Source of the DNA: Desulfovibrionaceae bacterium | GTDB lineage: Bacteria; Desulfobacterota; Desulfovibrionia; Desulfovibrionales; Desulfovibrionaceae | Length of the DNA stretch: 64,000 nucleotides | Direction of reading: 5' to 3' | NCBI GenBank assembly: GCA_016932995.1 | Contig: JAFGBU010000003.1 | Location: forward strand, 1 to 64,000 | Part shown: positions 15,014-23,485 of the stretch, one piece after another | How the letters are laid out: every line of letters starts with the position of its first letter | Numbering within the stretch: position 1 is the stretch's first letter | Position numbers and translations under genes: made by a program | The notes under the pieces: model-generated | What the model was told of the DNA's origin: nothing | Seen by the model: the letters and a program-made list of their open reading frames with translations, nothing else | The model's database searches: none

Positions 15014-16196
15014 TGGCGTCGGACACGAGCATGCCGTTCTTGGTCAGCCGCAGCCGGCCCTTGTAGATGCGGATCAGGTTGTTCTTGTAGAGCTCCTGGA
15101 CCAGGGCCTGGTTGGACTTGACCAGGTCCCGGCCCGAGGCCCTGGCGTACTCCCTGAGGTCCAGGCCCTTGGTCGTGCGCAGGGCGAGCATGACCATTTC
15201 CCTGATTTTGGCGGCCTTGTCCAGGACCTCGAAGTCCTGGCCCACGAACCCCCCGCGCACGGCCGCGTCGTAGGCGTCCATGTATCTGGGGTTGGTGAAC
15301 CGCCTCGGGCCGATGGTGGACACGGCCGAGGGGCCCAGGCCCAGGTAGTCGCGGCCCTCCCAGTAGCCCAGGTTGTGGCGGCAGAAGAAGCCCATGCGCG
15401 CGAAGTTGGATATCTCGTACTGGATGTAGCCCTGGGACTCCAGGAACTCCGAGCCCGAGACATACATGTTGGCCAGCTCCCTGTCGCTCGGCATCCTCAG
15501 GGCCTGGTCCTTGATCATCCCGGCCAGGGCGGTCTTGGGCTCCAGGCTCAGGCCGTAGCAGGACAGGTGCTCGGCCTTGAGCCGGGTGACGGTCTTGAGC
15601 TGGTCCATCCAGTGCCTGAGCCTCTGGCCGGGCAGGCCCCAGATGAGGTCCAGGCCGATGTTCGCGAACCCGGCCTGCCGGGCCAGGCCGAAGGCGGCCA
15701 CGGCCTGGCGCGCGGAATGGGTCCGGCCGAGCAGGGCCAGGTCCTTGTCCGCCAGGCTCTGCACGCCGATGGACAGCCTGTTTACGCCCATGGCCAAGAG
15801 GGAGCGGAAGTAGGCCGCGTCCACGGTGTCCGGGTTGGCCTCCAGGCTGATCTCCGCGTCCTCGCGCAGCCTGAAGGCCTGGCGCAGGGCGGCCATGATC
15901 CGGTCCAGGTCGTGGGCCGGGGCCAGGCTCGGCGTGCCGCCGCCGAAGAACACGGTCTGGACCGCGGGCCTCTGGAGCCGGCGGCCCCAGATGTCTATCT
16001 CCATCAGCAGGGTCTTGAGGTACCAGGCGTAGGTCACCTGGTTGAAGGCCTGGGAGTGGAACGAGCAGTAGCGGCAGCGGCTCTTGCAGAACGGCACGTG
16101 GATGTAGAGCAGCAGGCCCTGCTCCCCGGGCGGCGCGGCGGCCTTTTTTGGGGCCGGCTTCTTCTTGGCCGGGCTCTCTCCGAATATCCTGACCAT
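14991..16196 (-). CDS. hemW: HemW-family radical SAM heme chaperone
   Basis: 401 residues from ATG 16196. The N-terminus is Lys/Pro/Ala-rich, then IHVPFCKSRCRYCSF gives the cluster motif C37-x3-C41-x2-C44 followed by a fourth Cys-less F, as in HemW rather than HemN. FFGGGTPS, LSIGVQSL, GLDLIWGLPGQ and the HemN C-terminal domain (GRDYLGLGPSA) are present. HemW transfers heme to respiratory enzymes; it fits a cytochrome-rich sulfate reducer. The older label 'coproporphyrinogen III oxidase' is not supported by the missing HemN cysteine. Confidence 0.93.
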   Translation of the reverse strand: MVRIFGESPAKKKPAPKKAAAPPGEQGLLLYIHVPFCKSRCRYCSFHSQAFNQVTYAWYLKTLLMEIDIWGRRLQRPAVQTVFFGGGTPSLAPAHDLDRIMAALRQAFRLREDAEISLEANPDTVDAAYFRSLLAMGVNRLSIGVQSLADKDLALLGRTHSARQAVAAFGLARQAGFANIGLDLIWGLPGQRLRHWMDQLKTVTRLKAEHLSCYGLSLEPKTALAGMIKDQALRMPSDRELANMYVSGSEFLESQGYIQYEISNFARMGFFCRHNLGYWEGRDYLGLGPSAVSTIGPRRFTNPRYMDAYDAAVRGGFVGQDFEVLDKAAKIREMVMLALRTTKGLDLREYARASGRDLVKSNQALVQELYKNNLIRIYKGRLRLTKNGMLVSDAIIARLAP

Positions 16197-16224
16197 GGTC
16201 CCGAATCCGTTCGGCCGCGGCCGG

Positions 16225-16800
16225 TCAGCCGGGCGGCTGTTGCCCGGCCCGGGCGGCCGCAAGCTCGCCGGCGTATCTCTCGAACTCGCTGTACAGGCAG
16301 CCGCAGTACTGCTGGCGATAGACGCCCCAGGCCTTGGAGGTCTCGACGCCCTGCTTCCAGCCGTCCCTGAAGTCCTGGTAGAAAAAGGCGCTCTTGACCC
16401 CGGCCGCGGCGTCCAGGCCGACCTGTCTTATGGTCTCGTGCTTCTGGAACTTGCTGTACAGCAGGCTGGTGGTGAACAGCTTAAACCCGCCCCGGGCCGC
16501 TATTTGGGCGCTGCGCGAAAGGCGCATCTGGTAGCAGTGGAAGCAGCGGTTGTCCTCGCGGAACGCGGTCCTGCGGAAGTACTCGGCCGGGTCGTACTCG
16601 TCGTCCTTGTAGATGACCGGCAGATCCAGGTTTTCCGCGACCTGCTCCAGGGCCCGGCGGCGCCTGAGGTACTCGGACAGGGGATGGATGTTCGGGTTGT
16701 GGAACAGGGCGCTGACCTCCAGGCCCTGGTCCCTCAGGGCCTGGACCGGATAGATGGCGCACGGCCCGCAGCAGACGTGCAGCAGTATCCTTCGGGCCAT
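16225..16800 (-). CDS. queH: Epoxyqueuosine reductase QueH
   Basis: Last step of queuosine tRNA modification, done by the DUF208 family in organisms lacking QueG. 191 residues with the family's metal-binding cysteines: C10-C11-x2-C14 (HVCCGPCA), CFHCYQMR and QQYCGC, plus SLLYSKFQKHE. Its start follows the rng stop by three bases and hemW follows by 28, so the three genes form one minus-strand unit. Confidence 0.93.
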   Translation of the reverse strand: MARRILLHVCCGPCAIYPVQALRDQGLEVSALFHNPNIHPLSEYLRRRRALEQVAENLDLPVIYKDDEYDPAEYFRRTAFREDNRCFHCYQMRLSRSAQIAARGGFKLFTTSLLYSKFQKHETIRQVGLDAAAGVKSAFFYQDFRDGWKQGVETSKAWGVYRQQYCGCLYSEFERYAGELAAARAGQQPPG

Positions 16801-16803
16801 GCC

Positions 16804-18273
16804 CTAACCCGCGGCCCCGCTTATCTTGACCAGGACCCGGTTGTCGAAGCGCTCGCCCATCTCCATGAGCAGCTCGCGCTTGTTGTTCAACAGGTACAGG
16901 GCCAGCTCCTCGTGGACCGGGTACTCCAGGGGGTGCGGGCAGCTGGCCCGCCTGAGCAGCCTGAAGACGTCCTTTAAGGCCTGCAGGGACTGCCATTCCA
17001 TGTTCCGGCGCACGCCCGTGCCCCCGCAGCAGGGGCAGGGCTCGGTGCTCACGGACAGGGCCGAGGAGCCGAGCCTCTGGCGGACCAGCTCCATGAGCCC
17101 GAAGCGGGAGATGCCGCCCACGTCCGTGCGCGCGCGGTCGGACTTGAGGGCCGTGCGCATGGTCTTTTCGACCTCCCGGCAGTGTTTGGGGTCCTTCATC
17201 TCTATGAAGTCGATGACCACCTGGCCGCCGATGTCCCTGAGGTTGAGCTGCTGGGCTATGGCCTCGGCGGCCTCCATGTTGGTCTTCAGGGCCATCTTCT
17301 GGAAGTTGCGCTCCCCGCCGATCTTGCCCGAGTTGATGTCCACCGCGGTCAGGGCCTCGGTGTGGTCGAAGACCAGCCTGCCCCCGGAGGGCAGGGACAC
17401 GTCCCGGCTGTATATCTGTTCTATGTGCTTGTTGAGGTTGAATTTTTCAAATAGGGGCCGGTCCAGGTCGGTGTGCAGCTTGACCAGGTCCACGCTGCGG
17501 GGAAAGGCCAGGGAGATGAAGCCCTTGATGCCCTCGGCCGTGCCCTGCTCGTCGACCCAGACCTCGCAGACGTCCGGGGACAGGTAGTCGCGGGCGGCCC
17601 TGGCCGCCAGGTCCAGCTCCTTGTACAGCAGGCAGGGGGCCTTGGCGGTCTGGGCGCGCTTGCGGATGTCGGTCCACAGCCTGTTCAGGTACTTGAAGTC
17701 CCTGGTCAGCTGGGCCTTGGACTGGCCGCCCCCGGCCGTGCGCACGGTCAGGCCCACGCCCTGGCCCGGGCTCAGCTGGGAGGAGATGGACTTGAGCCGC
17801 TCGCGCTCCTTTTCGTCCTCGATCTTCCGGGACACGCCGATCTGGTCGCGGCCCACGGTGTACACGAAGCACCGGCCGGGCAGGGACAGGTAGGAGGACA
17901 AAAAGGCCCCCTTCTTGCCCGTGGGCTCCTTGACCACCTGGACCAGGATCTCCTGGCCGGGCTTGAGCACCTTCTGCATCAGGGGGTAGCGCGTCCCCTT
18001 CTTGAGGCTGTAGCCGCCCAGGTAGTACTCCGGGTGGACCTCGTCGATCTGTAGAAAGCCGTTGCGTTCGGCCCCGTAGTTGATGAACGCGGCCTGCAGG
18101 GCCGGGTCGATGTTGTGGATGAACCCCTTGTAGATGTTGCCCTTGGTCTTGGCCAGGTGGAGCATCTCCACGTAGTACTCCAGGACCTTGCCCTCCTCGG
18201 CCAGGACCACCTCGACCTGTTCGCCGGGCAGGACGCTGATGAACATCTTCTTGCGCTTGGTTTTTGAAGTCAT
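16804..18273 (-). CDS. rng: Ribonuclease E/G
   Basis: Endoribonuclease for rRNA and mRNA processing. 489 residues from ATG 18273 (GGATC upstream). The S1-like domain (GNIYKGFIHNIDPALQAAFINYG), the 5' sensor/RNase H region, the catalytic DIN and DFIEM aspartates (AVDINSG, VVIDFIEMKD), and the Zn-link CPCCGGTG for dimerisation are all present. The length fits RNase G rather than full RNase E; there is no long C-terminal scaffold. Confidence 0.94.
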   Translation of the reverse strand: MTSKTKRKKMFISVLPGEQVEVVLAEEGKVLEYYVEMLHLAKTKGNIYKGFIHNIDPALQAAFINYGAERNGFLQIDEVHPEYYLGGYSLKKGTRYPLMQKVLKPGQEILVQVVKEPTGKKGAFLSSYLSLPGRCFVYTVGRDQIGVSRKIEDEKERERLKSISSQLSPGQGVGLTVRTAGGGQSKAQLTRDFKYLNRLWTDIRKRAQTAKAPCLLYKELDLAARAARDYLSPDVCEVWVDEQGTAEGIKGFISLAFPRSVDLVKLHTDLDRPLFEKFNLNKHIEQIYSRDVSLPSGGRLVFDHTEALTAVDINSGKIGGERNFQKMALKTNMEAAEAIAQQLNLRDIGGQVVIDFIEMKDPKHCREVEKTMRTALKSDRARTDVGGISRFGLMELVRQRLGSSALSVSTEPCPCCGGTGVRRNMEWQSLQALKDVFRLLRRASCPHPLEYPVHEELALYLLNNKRELLMEMGERFDNRVLVKISGAAG

Positions 18274-18299
18274 GATTGATCCATTGTTAGAAATATTTA

Positions 18300-18324
18300 A
18301 AAAATTCAAAAGGCCTGAGCCTTT
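18300..18324 (-). terminator. Possible terminator between the radical SAM gene and rng
   Basis: On the minus strand AAAGGC-TCAG-GCCTTT (18309-18324) is followed by TTGAATTTTTT. The stem is short (6 bp) and the T-run is interrupted, so this is a modest candidate ending the 18349-19293 transcript. Confidence 0.4.
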
Positions 18325-18348
18325 GGGTTGCGGATGCCGCAGCTGGGC

Positions 18349-19293
18349 CTAGCCCGGGTCCGGGCCGCGGTACCAGGTCCGGCCCTGGTCGGTGCTGGAG
18401 ACGATCTCTCCCTGCCGCAGGAGCTCGTCCACGGCCAGTTGGACCAGGGACTCCCGGGCGCCCAGGGCCGCGGCCAACTGTAGAACGGTTTGCGGCCTGC
18501 GCGCAAGCGAGGCCGAAATCAGCTCGCGCAGCCTCTCGCCCGAGGGCCCGTGTGCGGCCGGGGCGGCCGCGGCCCCGGCCGGGGCTTGGCCCGCGGCCAG
18601 GGCCTCGCGCCAGCGCCCCAGGGTCTCGGGCCCGACCGCCTTGGCCTTGGCCATGGTCCCGGGCCTGGACAGGGTGACCACGTCCACCCGGTCGGGCCTG
18701 AGCTCGCGGCAGTAGTCCCTGAGCAGGGCCAGGTTCTGCTCGCTGTCGTTGAACCCCTCGGCCAGCAGGACCTCCAGGAACAGCCTGCCGGAAAAGCCCT
18801 GCCTGAACAGGAGCAGGCCCCGGGCCACGTCCTGGATGTCAAGTCCCGGGTGCGGCCGGTTCAGGGCCTTGAACTCGGACTCGACCAGGGTGTCCATGGA
18901 CGGCAGGACCACGTCCGCGAGGTTCAGCTCGCGGCGGACCGCAGGGTCGGTCATGAGCGTGGAGTTGGTCAGCACGGCCACGGGCGGGCCGGGCAGGACC
19001 CCTCTTGCGCCCGCCACGACCTCGGCCAGGCCCGAGTTCAGGGTCGGCTCGCCCATGCCCCCCAGGGTGATGTGGTCCGGCCGGTCCAGGTCCAGGCCCT
19101 TCCAGGCCGAGAGCTCGTCGAGTATGGCCCGGGCCTGGACATAGGCCGCGCGCTCAAGGGTCAGGTTCCTGGTCGCGCCGACCTCGCAGTACACGCAGTT
19201 CAGGGTGCAGGTCTTGGCCCCCAGGAGGTCCAGGCCGAGGGAGCGCCCGAGCCTGGAGGACAGGACAGGACCGAATACGTATTTGAAGGCCAT
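18349..19293 (-). CDS. Radical SAM protein of unknown role with C-terminal helical domain
   Basis: 314 residues. The N-terminus FGPVLSSRLGRSLGLDLL precedes the cluster motif C29-x3-C33-x2-C36 (CTLNCVYC). GGMGEPTLN, VLTNSTLM and SRPG follow, as in the radical SAM family related to MoaA and wybutosine enzymes that is usually annotated only as 'radical SAM protein'. The last 90 residues (Ala/Pro linker, then LQLAAALGARESLVQLAVDELLRQGEI) look like a winged helix. The substrate is unknown. It diverges from trmI by 65 bases. Confidence 0.85.
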   Translation of the reverse strand: MAFKYVFGPVLSSRLGRSLGLDLLGAKTCTLNCVYCEVGATRNLTLERAAYVQARAILDELSAWKGLDLDRPDHITLGGMGEPTLNSGLAEVVAGARGVLPGPPVAVLTNSTLMTDPAVRRELNLADVVLPSMDTLVESEFKALNRPHPGLDIQDVARGLLLFRQGFSGRLFLEVLLAEGFNDSEQNLALLRDYCRELRPDRVDVVTLSRPGTMAKAKAVGPETLGRWREALAAGQAPAGAAAAPAAHGPSGERLRELISASLARRPQTVLQLAAALGARESLVQLAVDELLRQGEIVSSTDQGRTWYRGPDPG

Positions 19294-19358
19294 GAAATTT
19301 GCGTCCCGGCTTGACTTCCGGTGTCCGGCACCGTACCTCCTGGGACCTGGAAGGCCCC

Positions 19359-20180
19359 ATGATAGACTACGGACAGTTGGTACTGCTCATAAGCCCCAAG
19401 GGCAAGCGTTATCTTCACCGCCTGGACCCCGCGGCCGAGGTCCACACCCACGAGGGCCGCATCCTCATGTCCGAGGTGGCCGAGGCCGGCTACGGCCGCA
19501 GCGTGGCCACCCACCTGGGCAGGCCCTACCTGGTGCTCAGGCCCACGCTCAGCGACCTGATAAAGGGCGTCAAGCGCCAGACCCAGATCATGTACCCCAA
19601 GGAGATCGGCTATATCCTGCTCAGGCTCGGGATCGGCCCGGGCTCCAGGGTCGTGGAGGCGGGCACGGGCTCGGGCGGCCTGACCATGGCCCTGGCCTGG
19701 TCCGTGGGCCAGAGCGGCCGGGTGTACACCTTCGAGCGCCGCGAGGAGTTCTCAAGGCTGGCCAAAAAGAACCTGGACCGGGTCGGGCTTTCGGAGCGGG
19801 TCGAGTTCTCTTGCCGGGACATCATCGAGGGCTTCGGGGTCTCGGGCGCCGAGGCCCTGTTCCTGGACCTGCGCACGCCCTGGGACTACCTGGGCCAGGT
19901 GCCCCCTGCGGTCATGGCCGGCGCGGTCTGCGGCTTTCTTCTGCCCACCACCAACCAGGTCAGCGAGCTGCTGCGCGGCCTTTCGGCCGGGCCGTTCGCC
20001 GACCCCGAGGTCCTGGAGATACTCGTGCGGCGCTACAAGCCGGTGCCCGACCGGCTCAGGCCCGAGGACCGCATGGTCGCCCACACCGGATACCTGATCT
20101 TTGCCCGCTGCATGGGCGGCCCGGGCCTGCACGCCCAGGACCCCCCGGAGCCGCGTTCCGACCCCGAACCCGCTGACTAG
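19359..20180 (+). CDS. trmI: tRNA (adenine-N1)-methyltransferase TrmI
   Basis: Makes m1A58 in the T-loop of tRNA. 273 residues from ATG 19359 (GGAAGG upstream). The SAM site VVEAGTGSGGLTMALA, the TYPKE-like MYPKEIGYIL, DLRTPW (motif IV) and an N-terminal beta domain (LISPKGKRYLHRL) fit the bacterial/archaeal TrmI family. It converges on the Pel operon, with only five bases between stops. Confidence 0.93.
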   Translation: MIDYGQLVLLISPKGKRYLHRLDPAAEVHTHEGRILMSEVAEAGYGRSVATHLGRPYLVLRPTLSDLIKGVKRQTQIMYPKEIGYILLRLGIGPGSRVVEAGTGSGGLTMALAWSVGQSGRVYTFERREEFSRLAKKNLDRVGLSERVEFSCRDIIEGFGVSGAEALFLDLRTPWDYLGQVPPAVMAGAVCGFLLPTTNQVSELLRGLSAGPFADPEVLEILVRRYKPVPDRLRPEDRMVAHTGYLIFARCMGGPGLHAQDPPEPRSDPEPAD

Positions 20181-20185
20181 GCCCT

Positions 20186-21115
20186 TCAGGGCAGGACCGC
20201 GGCCGCGTCCCTGGTCAGGGTGTTCAGGGCCCTGTCCGGCGCGGCCGGATAGGGGATGATCCTGAACGGCTGCCTGCGGACCATCTCCCGGTAGGCCGGG
20301 TACTTGTCCGGCCCGACGTACTCCAGGTCGCAGACCGGCCTGCCGCTTTGGGCCACCCTCTGGGCCAGGGCCAGCCGCCTTTTCTGGTCCTCTTGGTCGG
20401 AGAAGTTGAAGAACAGGTCCTCGATCCCGACCAGGTCTATTTTTTCCAGATACTTCACGCCCAGGTCCGGGGAGGACTCGTCGATGACCCCGAGCCCGTT
20501 CTGGGGGGCGATCAGAAAGCCGGGCTGCCTGGCCCGGCAGTGGTCCGCGATGCGCATGACCAGCTCGATCATCTGGTCGGCCCGCGGCCTTACGCGCCCT
20601 TCTTTCTCCCCCCAGAACCAGTAGGCGTCGACGATGTCCAGGTACAGGCCGTCGAACCCCGCGGCCATGATCCGCTCCAGGGACGGGGCAAGGGCCAGGT
20701 CCCACCACTGGCCGAGCCAGTAGCGGACCTTGAAGTTGCCCGGCCAGTCCGGGTTTTCCGGGCCCAGGAAGGCCGGGGGCGAGGCCGTCCAGGACGGCCT
20801 CCAGTAGAAGCGGTAGGACTCGGCCTCGCCGATGGACAGGTAGCAGAGCACGATCTTGCCCGAGGCCTTGAGCCGGGCCACATCCCGGCTGGAGAACCCG
20901 GCCCGGTCCGTGCCGTCGCGGCTGAAGTCGATGACCGCCAGGTCGAACGGCGCGGCCGAGAGCAGGGTGATGTCCGGCTTCTGGAGCCACACGGCCCAGG
21001 CGCGCACCCCGGCCAGGCGCGCCTGGCCGGTCTTCTGGACCCTGGCCGCGCAGGAGCAAAGGGCCAGGCACAGCCCGGCCAGGATGAGGATCGAGCGGGC
21101 GGGTCCAAGTCTCAC
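20186..21115 (-). CDS. GH114-like lipoprotein, probable detached PelA hydrolase domain
   Basis: 309 residues from GTG 21115, overlapping the epimerase stop (GTGA) with AAAGGGG upstream. The signal ends in a lipobox-like ALCSC. The rest is a TM1410/GH114 TIM-barrel: WAVWLQKPD, LAVIDFSRDG, VLCYLSIGEAESYR, FDGLYLDIVDAYWFW and IAPQNGLGVID. GH114 and the related GH166 hydrolase domain of PelA cut galactosamine-type polymers. PelA in this operon lacks that domain, so this gene likely supplies it in the periplasm. The domain match is visible; the division of labour is inference. Confidence 0.85.
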   Translation of the reverse strand: MRLGPARSILILAGLCLALCSCAARVQKTGQARLAGVRAWAVWLQKPDITLLSAAPFDLAVIDFSRDGTDRAGFSSRDVARLKASGKIVLCYLSIGEAESYRFYWRPSWTASPPAFLGPENPDWPGNFKVRYWLGQWWDLALAPSLERIMAAGFDGLYLDIVDAYWFWGEKEGRVRPRADQMIELVMRIADHCRARQPGFLIAPQNGLGVIDESSPDLGVKYLEKIDLVGIEDLFFNFSDQEDQKRRLALAQRVAQSGRPVCDLEYVGPDKYPAYREMVRRQPFRIIPYPAAPDRALNTLTRDAAAVLP

Positions 21116-22110
21116 GCCGAACCCCTTTGGGCCCTGGCCCAGGCCACGGTCCTGGCCAGGCCCTTGTCCAGGCCGGTCTGGGCCTTGAACCCGGCGGCGC
21201 GCTCGAACCTGGAGACCTCGGCCAGGGAGCGCCGGACGTCGCCCTCCCGCTGGGGCAGGAAGCTCAGCGGGGCGCGGTTTTTGGTCAGCCTGCGCACGGC
21301 CTCGGCCAGGCCCAGGATGGTCGTGCTCGTCCCGGTGCCCACGTTGAACACCCCGCTCAGGACCGGGACCCGGCCCAGGCCCGCGGCAGCGACATAGGCC
21401 CGGACCGAGTCGCGCACGAACAAGAAGTCCCTGGACTGGCCGCCGTCCCCGAACACGGTCAGGGGCCGGCCGGACAGGCCCTGGTCGATGAACCGGGACA
21501 CCACCCCGCTGTACGGGCTCCCGGGGTCCTGCCTGGGCCCGTAGATGTTGAAGAAGCGCAGGGAGGAGCCGAACCCGGCCTGCTCCACGTGCCTGGAGCA
21601 CAAATACTTGGCCCGGCCGTAGGGGCTGGTCTGGCGCGTGTTCGGCCCGGCGTCGGACTCGGCCAGGGGCATGGACTCGCAGTCCCCGTACTCCGCGGCC
21701 GACCCGGCGAACACGAACGAGGCCAGGGCCATTGCCCTGGCCTGGTCGAAAAGGTCCACCGAGGCCTGGTGGTTCACGGCCATGACCTCGTCCGGGTGCG
21801 CAAGCGAGTAGGGCACGCTGACTATGGCCGCCAGGTGGAAGACGTGGGCCAGGCCGGGCCTGATGTCCACGGCCCGGGCCAGGATCTCGGGTTCGAGGAT
21901 GTTTTTCTCAAGAAACGAGAATCCGGGATGGGCCTCGAACCCGGCCATGTTCCTCCTGTGGCCGGAGAAGAAGTTGTCCACCCCGACCACGGCCAGGCCC
22001 AGGCCCAGCAGGGCCTCGGTCAGGTGGCTGCCCACGAACCCCGCGCACCCGGTGACCAGGCAGGCGGTTTTCAGGTCCTTGGCGCTTGAGCCCGGCATGT
22101 GTTTCTCCAT
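21112..22110 (-). CDS. NAD-dependent sugar epimerase, PelX-like (UDP-GlcNAc 4-epimerase candidate)
   Basis: 332 residues, extended short-chain dehydrogenase fold. The NAD-binding VTGCAGFVGSHL, FHLAAIVSVPYS, active-site Ser (AGSAAEYGD) and the Y-x3-K pair (SPYGRAKYL) are intact; NIYGPRQDP is typical of UDP-GlcNAc/Glc 4-epimerases. Some Pel clusters carry pelX, a UDP-GlcNAc C4-epimerase that makes UDP-GalNAc for Pel. Its place between pelG and the hydrolase suggests the same job. Substrate not proven. Confidence 0.88.
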   Translation of the reverse strand: MEKHMPGSSAKDLKTACLVTGCAGFVGSHLTEALLGLGLAVVGVDNFFSGHRRNMAGFEAHPGFSFLEKNILEPEILARAVDIRPGLAHVFHLAAIVSVPYSLAHPDEVMAVNHQASVDLFDQARAMALASFVFAGSAAEYGDCESMPLAESDAGPNTRQTSPYGRAKYLCSRHVEQAGFGSSLRFFNIYGPRQDPGSPYSGVVSRFIDQGLSGRPLTVFGDGGQSRDFLFVRDSVRAYVAAAGLGRVPVLSGVFNVGTGTSTTILGLAEAVRRLTKNRAPLSFLPQREGDVRRSLAEVSRFERAAGFKAQTGLDKGLARTVAWARAQRGSA

Positions 22111-22113
22111 GGG

Positions 22114-23484
22114 TCAGGACATCGGCTGCTTGGCAAAGGTCAGAAATTCCAGGTTGTCCAGGCTGTGGGACAGGATCTGCACGGCCAGGCCCAGGGACAG
22201 CAGGCAGGCGTAGCAATAGCCGTACCCGTAGAACGAGGGCCCCAGGGCTATGGACAGCGTGCTCAGCAGCCAGTTCAGGGTCAAAAAGACCAGGCTCACG
22301 AGCAGGACCTTCTTGCGCAGATCGAAGTAGAACAGGATGATCACCGCCACGGACAGCAGGCCCTGGAGAAAGGCGCCCACCAGGCTGATGCGCAGTATGG
22401 GCGTCTGCAGGGGCGAGAGCGAGACCGCGTCCACTATCTGGGGCGCGAAGACCACGCACAAGACGGTCACCGAGCCCTGGACGATGAATATCTCGCGCAC
22501 GCTCTCCTTGAGCATGCCGATCATGCGCGCCTTTTCCGCCAGGATGTCCCTGAAGCTGCGCTTTTGCATGATCTTGTCGTAGTAGCTCCGGTAGTGCTCG
22601 TAGAACCGGGTCTCGGTCTTGAGCAGGAAGATGGCCATGGTCGGCACGATGGTCAGGTAGGCGATGAACACCGGCGCCTCGTACAGGTCGTGGGTCTTGA
22701 ACCAGGGCACTATGAGCCGCGAGTCCGGGGCGGACCAGAAGACCATCTTGTCCACCCAGATGCCCAGGTTGTAGAGCACGCCCACGGCCACAAGGTCCCA
22801 ATATTTTTTATAATATGAGAAAAGACCCTTGTCCAGGAGCCCGGCCGGCGGAAACTCGGTGAGCAGCCGGGACAAAAGCCAGAAGAAGATGACCGCCTGG
22901 CCCGCGGTGTACCCGGCCAGGTGCCCGGCCGGGCCGAACACGCGGTCGAGCCAGATGGCCGCGGCCACGCTGACCGCGGACCCCGAGGCAAAGGCCAGGA
23001 CGATGCTCTTGTAGTCCTTGATCGCGGACAGAAAGATCATGCTCAGCCAGATCATGGAGACCAAGAGGAACAGGACCACGGCGCAGCCCTTGTACAGGGG
23101 GGTCAGGGCGAAGCCCTGGTACCCGGCCGCGGCCAGGGGCGCGCCGACCCCGAGGACCAGCAGGGCGCAGGTGTAGAACACGCCCATGGTGACCTTTTCC
23201 TCGCCCAGGTAGTACCTGTCGGCCAGGTAGCGGGTGGAGACCAGCTGGACCGCGCCGATGAAGATCAGGGAAAAGGCGTAGGTGTAGATGATGGTCGAGC
23301 GGAATATCTCGTGCGGGGTCTCGGCGGCCGCGGGCCCGCGGTACAGGGCGAGCACCGAGAGGCAGAGCACGCTCATGAGCCAGGGCCCGGAGGAGATCAG
23401 GGCCGAGTAGAGGTAGGCGGTGAGCTCGCTGAAGTACGAGCCCCTGCGCAGTATCCTGCGCAGCTCAAAGCCGATCCCGGCCAT
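22114..23484 (-). CDS. pelG: Pel polysaccharide inner-membrane transporter PelG
   Basis: 456 residues with about 12 membrane segments; same length as Pseudomonas PelG. Starts MAGIGFELRRILRRGSYF, the recognisable PelG N-terminus, and includes LLKTETRFYEHYRSYYDKI. PelG is a Wzx-like (MOP family) protein that works with PelD, PelE and PelF to move the growing chain across the inner membrane. It begins one base after the pelF stop. Confidence 0.95.
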   Translation of the reverse strand: MAGIGFELRRILRRGSYFSELTAYLYSALISSGPWLMSVLCLSVLALYRGPAAAETPHEIFRSTIIYTYAFSLIFIGAVQLVSTRYLADRYYLGEEKVTMGVFYTCALLVLGVGAPLAAAGYQGFALTPLYKGCAVVLFLLVSMIWLSMIFLSAIKDYKSIVLAFASGSAVSVAAAIWLDRVFGPAGHLAGYTAGQAVIFFWLLSRLLTEFPPAGLLDKGLFSYYKKYWDLVAVGVLYNLGIWVDKMVFWSAPDSRLIVPWFKTHDLYEAPVFIAYLTIVPTMAIFLLKTETRFYEHYRSYYDKIMQKRSFRDILAEKARMIGMLKESVREIFIVQGSVTVLCVVFAPQIVDAVSLSPLQTPILRISLVGAFLQGLLSVAVIILFYFDLRKKVLLVSLVFLTLNWLLSTLSIALGPSFYGYGYCYACLLSLGLAVQILSHSLDNLEFLTFAKQPMS

Positions 23485-23485
23485 T

